A stretch of DNA of 64,000 nucleotides from Diacronema lutheri (GCA_019448385.1 JAGTXO010000012.1:828501-892500); one strand, 5' to 3'. Positions 49,864 to 60,003 are shown, counted from the first letter of the stretch. Program-made: numbers and translations. Notes: generated by a model from the sequence alone, not told the origin.

Positions 49864-51811
49864 ATGCACATCTGCGTGCTCGTCGTCGGACTCGCGGCGG
49901 GCACGCAGCTCAATGAGCTGCCCGCTTTTGTCGATTGCTTGGCCACCAGCTGCACGAGCCTGTGCGATGCGTGTTCACCGCGCCTGGCCGTGCGCGTTGT
50001 CCCAACGGCGACAGGCGTGACACGTGCGCGTGACACGTGCGCGCCGCGTCGCGCGACGCCGCGCCGAGCAGGACCGTGCAAGACCAGGCCGAGCTGGGAA
50101 CACTTCCGACCGAGATTGGCGGTCTGACCGCGTTAACATCGCTGTGCGCGCCGCGCGCGCGTCTCTCGTGCCGTGCCAGCCGTTCGGACGCGCGCGGCGC
50201 GCGCCGAGCAGCACCGTCGCGTTCGTCTCGTCGCAAGGCGGCGCGGGAACTTTCGTGTGTTGGGGGGAAGGGAAGGGGAGCGGAGCGGAGCCGGAGCTGG
50301 GGCGCTGCACGCGGTGCGCGACGTACCTAGCATTGCTCTCACCGCCGTCGCTCGTCACCGTCACCGCGCTCTCGACCTGCGCAGCGTCCTCGAGAGGAAT
50401 AGCATGGGCGGTGCGATCCCTACGGAGCTCGGGACGTTGCGTGAGCTGACGCAACTGTGCGCGCCGTGGAGTGCGCCGCGCCCAGTTTGCGGCGCGCGCT
50501 GCTTTCGACTCGGCGTGCGCGCGGCCGCCGCGCGCACGACCGCGCGCTCATTCGCCTCCTCCGCGCTGCTGTGCACGCGCTCTCTCTGTACAGCACGCTG
50601 CGCGGCCTCTCGCTCACGGGCTCGATCCCAACGCAGACGGGCGCGCTGGCCAAGCTCGAGTCGCTTGTGCTCGCCGACAACTCGCTCAGCGGCAGCTTGC
50701 CCACTGAGTGGGGCGGTTTGACCAGCCTCGTTCGTCTCAACGCCGGTTTTAATTCGCTCGAGGGCTCACTGCCCACTGAGGCCCTGCCGAAGTGGCGCGC
50801 TCTCGAGACGCTCGCGCTGCAGTGGAACCAGCTGAGCGGGCCACTGCCCGCCGAGATCGCCGAGCTCTCCAACCTGCGCTCGCTGTGCGCGCCGCCCGCT
50901 GCGCTCGCGCGCGGCGTGGCGCGGCGCGGCGTCGGCCGTGTGCGAGAACGCGCGCTCTCACGTGGCCCCGCGCTGCGCCCGGCACCCGTCGCGTCTCGCT
51001 CAGCTCCTTGGCGGCCAACTTCCTCAACGGCCCGCTACCAGCCGAGCTCGCGCAGTGCTCAAGCCTGCAGAACCTGTGCGCGCCGCGCGGCCGCCGGCGC
51101 GCGCGCGCGCGCGCTGCTGCACGGCGCGGCGGCCGGCGCCGGCCGCGCTGCGCGCCCACCCGCATTGCCACGCGCGCGCGAGCGTGTGCGCCGCGCAGCT
51201 GGCTCGAGCTCAACCTCTTCTCCGGCACGATCCCAAGCGCGCTTGGCGAGCTGCCCCTTGCGCACTGCGACTTGACGGTGCCCGAGGAGCTCGCCGGGAA
51301 GAGCGTGGCCACCCACCCGTTCAACACCTTCTTGAAGCCGATCCCGCCGAGCGTCGAGGCCAAGTGCACGGTGCACTGGACGATCCCCTTCCACATGCCG
51401 TTGGTGGTGCACAAGGACTGCACCATGTGCCTCCGCCATCGCTGCACGCTGTGGGGCATGAACAAGTGCGCCGCGCACAAGGGGCTGCTCGATCCGCAGG
51501 GGCACGACAAGGAGCGGTGCATGTGCGTGTGCTGCGCCGAGCAGTGCCAAGTCGACGCGCACCACATCGTCGGCGGATGTCCGGGCGACACCAACAAGAT
51601 GCAGTCCGGCCCGTCTGAGCGCGTCTTCTACGCGCCAGGCATGGAGCCCGCGCCCATCGCCAAGGGGAAGGGCGGCGGGCACCACGCGCTCGACGCCGAG
51701 CTTGCGCCGAGCGCCGCGCCGCGCAGCGCGCAAGACCCGCGCCTGCTGCTCGCGCTCGGCGTGGCCGGCGGCGCCGCGTTCGCGTACCGCTGGCGCCGCA
51801 CCGCCCGATAG
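49864..51811 (+). CDS. plant-type LRR protein with Cys-rich and TM region
   Basis: Six exons: 49864-49961, 50072-50143, 50385-50456, 50594-50884, 51004-51075 and 51199-51811; 405 aa. Exons 2, 3 and 5 are each exactly 72 nt, one 24-residue repeat; every intron is phase 2 and splits a Leu codon CT|C or CT|G at the same place in the repeat. Rebuilt repeats are standard LxxLxLxxNxLxGxIP: VLERNSMGGAIPTELGTL, VLADNSLSGSLPTEWGGL, SLAANFLNGPLPAELAQC. A Cys/His-rich domain follows (KDCTMCLRHRCTLWGMNKC, ERCMCVCCAEQCQ), then one C-terminal helix (LLLALGVAGGAAFAYRWRR). There is no kinase. It is probably a secreted or surface recognition protein. Confidence 0.88.
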
Positions 51812-51837
51812 AGGACCGCGCCCTATATGGGGGTGTA

Positions 51838-51839
<2 letters not shown>

Positions 51840-51870
<31 letters not shown>
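51840..51870. repeat. 31-nt poly-G tract in a convergent junction
   Basis: An uninterrupted run of 31 G begins 28 nt after the stop of the LRR-TM gene and ends 36 nt before the hairpin at the LYAR 3' end. It is the longest homopolymer in the window; its true length may be limited by sequencing. Confidence 0.95.
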
Positions 51871-51906
51871 CTTAGGAATACGATACGTAAGCCGGGTGAC
51901 CACGTG

Positions 51907-51965
51907 GCGCTGCCCCAAAGGCCAAGTGCCGTCCTATTTTCGGCGCTTGGCCTTTGGGGTAGCGC
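51907..51965. other. 25-bp hairpin overlapping the LYAR stop codon
   Basis: The left arm is 51907-51931, the loop 9 nt, the right arm 51941-51965 (core CCCCAAAGGCCAAG and CTTGGCCTTTGGGG). Only two of 25 pairs differ from perfect, and in a plus-strand RNA both are G-U pairs. The right arm encodes the last LYAR residues before TAG (51934-51936); the left arm lies in its 3' UTR. Confidence 0.9.
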
Positions 51966-52647
51966 CGCCCGGCTCGCTCGCGGCTGCATCCGCAGCCGCA
52001 GCCGCCGCCTCTTTCGCGCGCTTTTTCAGCCGCTTCTTCTCCAGGCGCACTTCGTCCGCGTCAGATCCGCCAGGGGTCGTCGCTGGCTGCGCGTCGGCGT
52101 CCGTCGTGCCCGGCTCGTCTGTGGCAGCGTGCGCGGTGCTTGTGCCCGCGTCCGAGGCGGCGTGCGCGGGCGCGCTGGCGGCAGCGGCCGCGATGGGCGC
52201 CGCGGCTGGCGCCGAGGCTGGCGTCGCGGCCTTCTCGAAGATCGCCCAAAGCGCGCCAAGCGTCTTGGCGTCGTGCAGGCGGAGCGAGTTCTTCGCAAAG
52301 TTTTCAAACTTCGCGCGCTTGCGCGGGATGTTGTCGTGCTGCAGCAGCCGCTCGACGTGCGGGCGGAGGTGCGCCTGCACGGTGGGCTCCGAGGCGCACG
52401 CTTGCACGCGGCTGATCCAAAGCGCCTGTTTCACGTCGCCCTTGTTCGTCCGCCCGTCGTACAGCTTGCCCTCGTAGCGCTGTGCCTCCGACACGCACGC
52501 GTTGTGCGCAGCGTACGTGTCGCCGTTGAACTGCTTGTTGCAGTCGACGCAGGTGAGCACCCAGCAGTTACGGCACGTGTAGCTGTGCGCTTCCACCTTG
52601 TTCTTCTTCAGGCTCTCGTTGCACGCCTCGCACACGAAGAAGACCAT
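51934..52647 (-). CDS. LYAR: LYAR homologue, nucleolar zinc-finger protein
   Basis: Single exon, 237 aa, starting MVFFVCEACNESLKKNKVEA, the invariant LYAR start. The C2HC zinc finger follows: CRNCWVLTCVDCNKQFNGD and AAHNACVSEAQRYEGK; then the WISRVQ and NIPRKRAKFENFAKNSL blocks. The C-terminus is Ala-rich and ends in a basic KKRLKKRAKE / PKAKRRK tail. LYAR works in rRNA processing and ribosome assembly in the nucleolus. Its start codon overlaps that of VPS28: both lie in one CATG at 52645-52648. The codons for its last residues form one arm of a hairpin with the 3' UTR. Confidence 0.92.
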   Translation of the reverse strand: MVFFVCEACNESLKKNKVEAHSYTCRNCWVLTCVDCNKQFNGDTYAAHNACVSEAQRYEGKLYDGRTNKGDVKQALWISRVQACASEPTVQAHLRPHVERLLQHDNIPRKRAKFENFAKNSLRLHDAKTLGALWAIFEKAATPASAPAAAPIAAAAASAPAHAASDAGTSTAHAATDEPGTTDADAQPATTPGGSDADEVRLEKKRLKKRAKEAAAAAADAAASEPGGATPKAKRRK

Positions 52648-53326
52648 GACAGCCGGGGACGACGCGCCACGCGGCCCTGACCCGTTTGCCGCTCGACGCA
52701 CGATGGCGGCTGTGCGCGGCAGCGAGATGTCCTGGGAGGAGCGCGAGCGGCTCGAGGCGCAGGCGGACCTCTTCAGCATCGTGTACACCGTCGAGGCGCT
52801 TGAAAAGGCCTGGGTGCGCGACACCATCACGGCCGACCAGTATACCGATATGTGCCGTAGGCTCATCGGCCAGTTCAAGACGGTCGAGCACATGATTGAC
52901 GGGCTGTCCGTGCCCGACTTCATCGCGCGGTACGAGCTCTCCTGCCCCGCCGCGCAGCACCGCCTGCTCGAGATCGGCGTGCCCGCCACCGTCGAGTACT
53001 CGCGCGGCGGCGACACGTCGGCCGGCGAGCTGCCCCGCGCCGTCGCCGAGACCGTGCAGCACTTCATCACCTCGATGGACGCGCTCAAGCTGGGCATGGT
53101 GGCCGTGGACCAAATCCAGCCGCTTCTCAACGATCTCCTCGCCGCGATCACGAGGATTCCCAGCCTACCGCCCAACTTCGCGGCAAAGGTGAAGACGCGG
53201 CAGTGGCTCACGACGCTCCACGCGATGCGCGCCGCAGATCAGCTCGACGAGGCCCAGGTGCGACAGTGCCTGTTTGACCTCGAATCCGGCTACAACGATT
53301 TTCACAGGTCACTGCAGTCGAGCTGA
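52646..53326 (+). CDS. VPS28: VPS28, ESCRT-I subunit
   Basis: Single exon, 226 aa from ATG 52646. The family core begins at the second or third Met: LFSIVYTVEALEKAWVRD, CRRLIGQFKTVEHM and FIARYELSCPAAQHRLLEIG, and the C-terminal four-helix bundle gives SMDALKLGMVAVDQIQPLL, FAAKVKTRQWLTTLHAMRA and ARQ-type QCLFDLESGYNDFH. VPS28 joins VPS23 and VPS37 in sorting ubiquitinated cargo at endosomes. ATG 52703 (MAAVRGSEM) is a plausible alternative start, which would leave 55 bp to the LYAR start instead of a 2-nt overlap. Confidence 0.92.
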   Translation: MTAGDDAPRGPDPFAARRTMAAVRGSEMSWEERERLEAQADLFSIVYTVEALEKAWVRDTITADQYTDMCRRLIGQFKTVEHMIDGLSVPDFIARYELSCPAAQHRLLEIGVPATVEYSRGGDTSAGELPRAVAETVQHFITSMDALKLGMVAVDQIQPLLNDLLAAITRIPSLPPNFAAKVKTRQWLTTLHAMRAADQLDEAQVRQCLFDLESGYNDFHRSLQSS

Positions 53327-53494
53327 CGAGGGGCTCACGGGGTGTGACGATCGCGTCCGGCTGCGACTGCAGGCTGTCGGGCGTGCACGCGCCCATCCTC
53401 GGCGGGCACCCACCCGTAACGTTGCGCCGGAGCGTGGCGCCATAGCGCTCCTCCTTCGTGGAAACAACTCCTCCGTGGAAGCAACGGAAGGGGC

Positions 53495-53866
53495 TCAGTC
53501 ATCGCGGAAGTTGACCGTGAGGCGGCGGTTGGCCGTCGGCAACTCGTCGCACCGGATGACCATGCCGCAAGCGAGGAAGAGGCCGAAGCCAAAGCCCGCC
53601 TGGACGACGGTTATCGGAATGTAGAGGATGTGCCGGTACGCAATCGCGGCATACGTGCCGTACAGGAAGCCGACGGAGCCGCCCAGGGCGCCGCCGAGCA
53701 TCGCGCCGGTCTTAATCCGCTGGAAGCACTGGTTCACGCGGCTCGGCTCGCCAGACTGGTGAAGTTGCCACTTTTGCGACGGCTGGTCCTTCTTGGCGCT
53801 GTCCGGAAGGTACTTGCTAAAGTCCTCCGCCGCGTACGTATCGTCGGCCTTATCCTTGTCAGCCAT
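53495..53866 (-). CDS. ROMO1: ROMO1/Mgr2-family mitochondrial membrane protein
   Basis: Single exon, 123 aa from ATG 53866 (MADKDKADDTYAAEDFSKYL). After a polar N-terminus comes NQCFQRIKTGAMLGGALGGS with the GxxxG-rich first helix, a short loop, then the second helix ending FGFGLFLACGMVIRC, matching the ROMO1/Mgr2 pattern including the terminal IRC. These proteins gate lateral release at the TIM23 translocase of the inner mitochondrial membrane. The N-terminal ~45 residues are longer than in animal ROMO1 (79 aa). It is divergent from a small ORF with 102 bp between starts. Confidence 0.87.
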   Translation of the reverse strand: MADKDKADDTYAAEDFSKYLPDSAKKDQPSQKWQLHQSGEPSRVNQCFQRIKTGAMLGGALGGSVGFLYGTYAAIAYRHILYIPITVVQAGFGFGLFLACGMVIRCDELPTANRRLTVNFRDD

Positions 53867-53968
53867 GCTGCCACCGGCTCCTTCGGAGGCGCGTTCAGGA
53901 CGACGGCGGAGGCAAAAACCCTCGTGCTCCCTCGACAAGAAGACTTTGGAAAAGGGCGGCGCGCCGCC

Positions 53969-54151
53969 ATGCTGCGCGTCGAGCAGAGAGAAGACCTCAG
54001 CGCCGCGGAGGCGCTCAAGCTGCTGAGCGCATGCACGAAGGGCGAGGGCATGCTGCCCGGCGACATGTTCTTTCAACTGCAGCGCGTTCAGGACGAGCTC
54101 CGAAGGGTCGTCGCCAGCGAGAAGGACAAGACGCAGGGCGCGCACAAATGA
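53969..54151 (+). CDS. putative 60-residue protein
   Basis: A short ORF starts at ATG 53969 (MLRVEQREDLSAAEALKLLS). It is predicted all-helical and ends in a basic tail. Its composition is more balanced than frames in non-coding DNA here (AEALKLLSACTKGEG, FFQLQRVQDELRRVV), and it occupies the place expected of a gene divergent from ROMO1. I do not recognise a family; an upstream exon cannot be excluded. Confidence 0.45.
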   Translation: MLRVEQREDLSAAEALKLLSACTKGEGMLPGDMFFQLQRVQDELRRVVASEKDKTQGAHK

Positions 54152-54690
54152 TCGCTGGCCACGGGCTCAGGGCACGCGCCGCGGCGCCGCAGGTTTCAAG
54201 CTGGCGGAAGCACGAGAAGGCGCACTCACTGAGCTGCGCGCCGACCACGCCACCTCGGCTAGTGCGCTCCCTTCCTCCGCAGCTCGGTCGATGGGCGCAC
54301 GCGCGGCGCGCTCGCCGTTTGGGCTGCCACGGATCGTGCCGTGCGAGTGCGTGCCGGTCGCGCGGTCGCGGGGCTTTTGGATGAGCACATGCGCGCCGTC
54401 GGCAGGGGTCGCTCGCGGCAGCGACGCCGTCCACTCGCTCTGCGGATGCGCTGGCCATTGAGGCTCGAGTGCCACATTTTCTGGCGGCCGTCGCGGAGAC
54501 ACTGCACCCCCCCACCCCCCGAGGGGATGCGCTGAGCGACGCACGCGCTGCCAAGGCGGCTGCAGTGGCGCGTCGCGGCTCACCGCCGCGCTTCAGCGCG
54601 CGCCAGGCGACCCGAGCCGTCCCGAGCTGGACTCAACGTCCATCACTAGAGCTTCCGGGCGTGAGAGGTTTCAACTTTCAAACTCAAAAC
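54152..54690. other. intergenic region before the coiled-coil gene
   Basis: There are 539 nt between two plus-strand ORFs. Open frames exist on both strands but are Arg/Pro-rich and match nothing. A TTTCAACTTTCAAACTC stretch just before ATG 54691 is locally AT-rich and may be the promoter or 5' UTR. No RNA gene is recognised. Confidence 0.55.
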
Positions 54691-57295
54691 ATGGCCGAGG
54701 TCGTATGGCAAAGCGTTCGTCTTGCGGGCGCATGCCCGGGGCACGCGCCGCTAACTGGTGCGCGCGACGACCCAAGTGGCGCCGGCCCATTTGGCACCAC
54801 GTCGGACGCCGCCGTGCCCGGCGCCGCACCGGCGCGCGAGGTCCGCGCATCGCGTGAGGCGCAGCTTCACGACTGGTATGGCGACACGCTCGCGCGCATG
54901 CACGACGAGATGCACGCGGAGATCGCGCGGCTGCGCGATCGCTTGGACGCGTCGGCCGCTGAGCGCGAGGCCGAGCGCGCCACGTTCGAGCAGGTTGCTG
55001 CTGAGCAGCTGGCCGTGTGCCACGCCGACGCGCTCGTGACGCTGCGCGCCGTCCTTGCTCCCGTGCCGGCGCTGCTCGCGCGCGTGCACGACGAGCTGCA
55101 CGCCGAGGCGCAGCGCGCCGATGCGCATCATGCGCAGCTCGTCAGCTTTGTGCGCACGCTCACCGACGATGCGGCGCCCGACGAGAGCGGCTGCGAGCTG
55201 AGCGCGGCCGAGTGGCACGATCGGATGCGCGGCCTCGCGCGGATACTCGCGCAGCACGCGAACGACGCGCCGACGGGCCGTGCGGCGCTGCGCGAGGCGC
55301 TGCGCGACACAACGGACGCCGTATCGTCCGCCGCCGCGCATGCCGAGGCGCAGGCGGGCGCGATGCTCGCCGTCGTCAGCTCGCTGCCGGCCGCCACGAG
55401 CGGTAGCTCGGCGCCCATCTCGGTGGGCGGCGCGCTCTCGACGCCAGCGCTCTACGTTGCGGCAGCGCACGCTCGGCGCGAGCTGGAGCAGTGCGAGAGC
55501 GAGGTGCGAACCCTCAAGAGCCAGCTTGCTGACGCAAGACGGCAGGTGCGCGACTGCCCCCCTCCCTCCCCCCTGCTGCTGCTGCTGCTGCCCCGCCCCC
55601 CCCCCCCTCCCCCCTCTTTTTGGCGAGTGCGCGCGCCGTGGCGCCGCGGCGTGCGCGCGCGCCGCCTCACGCGCTCGCCATCGTTGAACGCCATGTGCGC
55701 ATGCGGCCTCGTCCGTTCGCCATCGTTGCACGTGCGCGTCGCGTCACCTCGCCCGCGCTCGGCGCGCGCGCGCCAGGCCGCGCACCACGCGCGCGTCGCG
55801 CAGAGCCGGGGCGAGGAGGGGAGCGTGCACAGGCACAATGTCGAGCGACTCCGGAGGCATTTGTCTAGGGCCGGCGAGAGGCAGGCGGAGGCGAGGGCCG
55901 CGGCGGGCGAGGAGGTGCGCAGGGCCGCGGAGCGCGAGCGAGCGATGGGCCAGCGGCTCGTGCGCGCGCAGCGCGAGCTGCTCGCGCGGCGCGCGGCGCA
56001 CGGAGCCGGCGAGCCGGACGGTCCGGGGCTGTGGGCAGACTTTGAGGCGGCCAAGGGACTGGTGCGAGCCCCCTGCTCCGCTGCACGATGGCCGTCGCGC
56101 CGCGCCGCGCGCGCCGAGGCGCTCGCCCCGCGCGCCGATCCGCCCTCGTGCCCCGCTCCCTGCGCGCCGCTCACACGCGCACGCTGGGGGGCAGCACGCC
56201 CCCTCTCGTGCGCGCCGCGAACCCGTTTTGACGCCTTCGCCGCCTCGGCCGCGCGCTGCCGGCTGCGTGTGCGGCACTCGCGCGCGCTGCCAGGCCGAGG
56301 CGGCGGTGCAGGACGCGCGCTTCGAGCTCTCCGTCGAGAAGGACCTGCGCGCGCAGCTGCAGGCGCGCAACGAGCAGCTGCTCCAGCTCGCACGCTCCCT
56401 TCGAGAGGCTCTCGCTCGAAGTGGCATCGCGCCAGCGCTGCCGCACGCAGACGAGGCGCTCGTGCGGTTGGCCAACCTACACGCCGACGCGCGCGCCGAC
56501 GCGCACGGCGCGCAGCAGCTCGAGGCGCGGCTGCGCGCGGCGGCGGCGGAGGCGGTGCAGCTGCGCGCAGACGCCGCGCGCCTGGGCGCGCAGCTCGCGA
56601 GCTCGAACGCTGAGCTCGACGCGGCGCGCGCGCAGGTGGCCGAGCTGCGCGCGGCCTTGGCGCGCACCGCCGCGCCCACCCTTCGCACGCCCAATGCGCC
56701 CGTGCCCGCCGCTGGCGCTGGCAGCGGCGGTGAAATCGTGACGCCGCAAAGCGCGAGCGGCGGCGACGCGCGACAGCGGCTCGCGACGCCGCGCGAGCCG
56801 GCGCAGCAGCAGCCAGCGCAGCCGGTCGCCCTGCCGGCTGAAAGGGCGGGTGGCGAGCGCCGCCCGCCGCTCGATGCGGAGGCCGAGCCGCCCGAGCTGC
56901 CCGAGCTCATTTCGCGCGTTTGCGCCACGATTGCATTGAGTGCTGATGGGAAGATCAGCGAAAGGGAGCTGGGCGCGTTTCTCGCGGCGGTCGATTCGCT
57001 TCAGCCGCTTGGCCACGACCCGCACGCAAAGGCAGCCGCGCTCTGTCGCGACTTTGGAGACGGCGTCTCAATCCCGCTCGCAGACTTTCAGACAATTCTC
57101 GCAAAGCTCGCGCGCGGCAACCCGGCGCGGCTGCTCGAGCTCGCGGGTGCGTGGGCGCACTTGCGCGACGGCGCTGACTCGGCGGTGGACGACTCGACGA
57201 TGCGGAGCTGGGCGCGGGGCGATGAGCTCGCGCAGGCTGCAGCAACTGAGGCGAGCACAGAGCGGAGGACTGTGCTCGCCTCTGTGAGGCATTAG
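54691..57295 (+). CDS. coiled-coil protein with EF-hand-like C-terminal segment
   Basis: Exons 54691-55545, 55777-56061 and 56294-57295; introns of 231 and 232 nt, phase 0; 713 aa. It is mostly Ala/Arg/Glu coiled coil in three blocks (residues ~60-130, 255-400, 385-500), for example HARRELEQCESEVRTLKSQL and FELSVEKDLRAQLQARNEQL. Near residue 590 there is a helix-loop-helix resembling one EF-hand (TIALSADGKISERELGAFLA), lacking a full Ca2+ loop, paired with DFGDGVSIPLADFQTILAKL. It may be a centrosomal, flagellar or cytoskeletal protein; no family is certain. The acceptor of exon 2 could also be 27 nt further, in frame. Confidence 0.7.
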
Positions 57296-57319
57296 GCGCG
57301 CGCCGTGCGTTCCTCAGTC

Positions 57320-58892
57320 TCATGCGCTCGCCGACGTGTGCATGGCCGGGTCTCCACACGTCGGCGACTTTGAGACGGACGAGCCCGCGGTCAACTCCCT
57401 GTGCACCTTTGGCGCCATCAGCGCGATCCCGCCGCACACGCACGCGATGAGCAGGTACCAAATGGCGGGCCATCCGCCCGCCTCCTGCAACGGGCCGATG
57501 ACGGCGAGGCCGAGCGCGGCCGTGACCGAGCCAGAGCCGCTGATGACGCCAGTGATTGTGCCGAGGACGCGCGCGTTGCCGCCAACGGACGGGTGCTCGG
57601 CAAGGTCGGCGGCCACGGCGCTGCTGATGATGTTATTGGGCCCGCCAATCAGGATGCCCATCAGCACGAGGAGCGGGAGGAGCAGCGCTGGCGCCATCGA
57701 GTCGGCAAACGCGGCGAACACCCAGAGCAGCGGCACGAGAAGGCACATCGAGCTCGTAATCACGCACGCGCGCCGGCCGCCGAGCGCGTCGGAGAGGAGG
57801 CCGACGATGACGCCGCCGGGCATGAGGCCGACGGAGTAGAGCGAGGAGATGGTGTTGGCGCGGTCCGGAGGGAAGTGGAGGCTGAGGAAGAATGGCAGCC
57901 AGAAAAAGAGCGCGTAGTTGGCGAGCTTGAGGCTGCCGAAGAGCAGCGCGTAGCTCAGCACGCCCGGGATGCGAAGCACGTCCATGAAGCCCACGCCGCC
58001 GTGCTCGTGCTCGCTGGCGCGGCCGCGCGCGGGCACGGACGAGACGAGCGGCGCGTTTGCTTCGCCCTCCGCCTCGATGCCGAGTTGTGAGGGGCTGTTG
58101 GGTAGGAAGGCGAGGTTGATCACGCCCCACACACCGCTCGCCACGGCAGGAACGAGCAGCGCCCTGCCGCAGGGCGTGGGGCGAATGGGACCGCGCCGAG
58201 CTTAGACGCGCGCCAATGCTCGCGCGCGAGTCACACCCTGTTTTGGCGCGTGCACGCGCGCACCACTGCCACGGCCAGCCGCGGTGAAGAATGTAGGCGG
58301 AGACGAGCGCCGCGCCAATGTCGCCGACGTACTGGTGGCACGTCCACAGGCCGAAGACGAGGCCGCGCCCCTTCTTGGGCCACCATGCGCCCATCACGGA
58401 TGTGTTGACGGGCCCGCCGAGCGATTGGAACGCGCCGTGCGTGAGCTGGGCGAGCACGAAGAGGAAGAAGCCAAGACCATGGTCACGCTTGATCATGCGG
58501 CTCGCGTCGAGCAGCTGGATCGCGCCGAGGCACACCGCCGAGCCGAAGAGGCCAACGCTGATCAGCACGTTTTGACGGAACCTGCCATGCCGAGCGGGCG
58601 CGGCGCACGGCGCGTATCGGGCGTGGAGGACGCGCACGGCCGATCCAAACGCAAGATGGCACGCAGCACGCGCTCGCGCGCACCTGTCGGCGAACCTGCC
58701 GGAGATGAACGTGCCCGCGGCGTACGCGAGCATGAAGCCCGTGTCCATCTGCGAGAGGATCGTCTTGTCGACGCCGGCGGCGACGAGCTCGGTCTTGACG
58801 GTGGTGTAGCACTTGCGCGCGAGATGCGCGATGGCATAATTCACAAAGGTCACGAAGAAGACCGCTCGCCGCCAGGTCTCTGCGCTGGTCAT
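57320..58892 (-). CDS. SLC37-type major facilitator transporter
   Basis: Exons 58892-58684, 58581-58264 and 58163-57320; introns of 102 and 100 nt, phase 2; 456 aa. There are twelve membrane helices with the family's features: NYAIAHLARKCYTTVKTEL in TM1, FADRFRQNVLISVG at the first splice (the MFS loop 2-3 motif G..aDR), GPVNTSVMGAWWPKKGRGLV, GLWTCHQYVGDIGAALVSAY and the join GWPWQWALLVPAVASGVWG. Relatives exchange glycerol-3-phosphate or sugar-phosphates for phosphate at ER or organelle membranes. The substrate here is inferred only from the family. Its stop is 24 bp from that of the coiled-coil gene. Confidence 0.9.
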
Positions 58893-58986
58893 GCTCGCGC
58901 ACCCAAGCCGGAACCGCGTCGCCCGTCCCCCGCCGTCCACTTGGAATTTCACGCAAACAACACTGGAAAGTGAAGTTCACAGATGG

Positions 58987-60003
58987 TCACTGGGCGGACT
59001 GACCGCCTCGCATCCGCTCGACGAAAAGCGTGCTGAGGCAGTCCGCGGCCACGCGCGGCGCGACCTCGCCGCCGACAATCCGGCGGTGCTGTTCGCGGAT
59101 GAGCGCGTTGATGCGCGCGTCGGTACGCAGCCGGAAGGCGAGCTCGCCCTGCACGGCTGAGAAGAGCAACCGGAGCTCCTGCTCGCTCCGGTTCTGCTCG
59201 AAGCGGCCACTGCGCAGCGCCGTCGCGTGGAAGTCGCGCACGCAGCCGAGCACCGCGCGCACGTCGGCCGGCGAGTGGCTCGAGCACGTGAGCACGGGCG
59301 TGCGCCATCCGCGCCAGCGCCGGCGGAGCATCGACATGGCGGTGGCGTACTCGCGCGCGAGCGCGGCGGCCGGGGCACGCAGCTCGCCGTCCGCCTTGGT
59401 GACAACAATCAGGTCGGCGTGCTCGATGAGCCCGCGCTTGATCGCCTGCAGGCCGTCGCCGCTGCCCGGCGGGAGGAGCACAACGGTCATGTCGACCATG
59501 TTGGCCACCTCCACCTCGGACTGGCCGACGCCGACTGTCTCGAAGAGCACGTGGTCGAAGCCCGCCGCCTCGCACAGCAGCGCCGCGTCGTGCGTGCGGA
59601 GCGCGACGCCGCCGAGCGCGCCGCTCGAAGGCGACGGCCGGACGAACGCGGACGGATGGCACGCGAGGGCGTGCATGCGCGTCTTGTCGCCGAGGATCGA
59701 GCCACCGCTTGTCGCGGACGAGGGGTCGACGGCGAGCACGGCAAGCCGCTTGCCCCCGTCCAGCAGCTGCCGGCCGAGCGCCTCGATGAACGTCGATTTG
59801 CCCGCGCCGGGCGGCCCTGTGATGCCGACGCGGAGGGCGTGCGCCGTCGGCCGGCGGGCCTGCTGCCGGGTGAGCTCCACAAAGAGCTCGGTCGCCCGCG
59901 CAAAGTCGTCTGGCAAGGACGACTCGACCAGCGTGATCGCGCGGCTGAGCGCCGCACGGCTCCCCTCGACCACGCCGGCCGCGAGCCGGATTGCTCCCGC
60001 CAT
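58987..60003 (-). CDS. MMAA: MMAA/MeaB-type G3E GTPase
   Basis: Single exon, 338 aa from ATG 60003. Walker A GITGPPGAGKSTFIEALG, then VLAVDPSSATSGGSILGDKT, the switch region FVRPSPSSGALGGVAL, FETVGVGQSEVEVANMVDM and the base-recognition VVTKADGE define the MeaB/MMAA family, chaperones that load cobalamin on methylmalonyl-CoA mutase. This implies a B12-dependent propionate pathway, probably mitochondrial. A clear presequence is missing, so an upstream exon may exist or the start is further upstream. The fibre-like gene starts 60 bp away on the other strand. Confidence 0.92.
   Translation of the reverse strand: MAGAIRLAAGVVEGSRAALSRAITLVESSLPDDFARATELFVELTRQQARRPTAHALRVGITGPPGAGKSTFIEALGRQLLDGGKRLAVLAVDPSSATSGGSILGDKTRMHALACHPSAFVRPSPSSGALGGVALRTHDAALLCEAAGFDHVLFETVGVGQSEVEVANMVDMTVVLLPPGSGDGLQAIKRGLIEHADLIVVTKADGELRAPAAALAREYATAMSMLRRRWRGWRTPVLTCSSHSPADVRAVLGCVRDFHATALRSGRFEQNRSEQELRLLFSAVQGELAFRLRTDARINALIREQHRRIVGGEVAPRVAADCLSTLFVERMRGGQSAQ

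Noticed and set aside
47690-51811. Tandem duplication of LRR genes
   Set aside because: One has 28-30-residue RI-type repeats without introns, the other 24-residue plant-type repeats with phase-2 introns; not recent copies.
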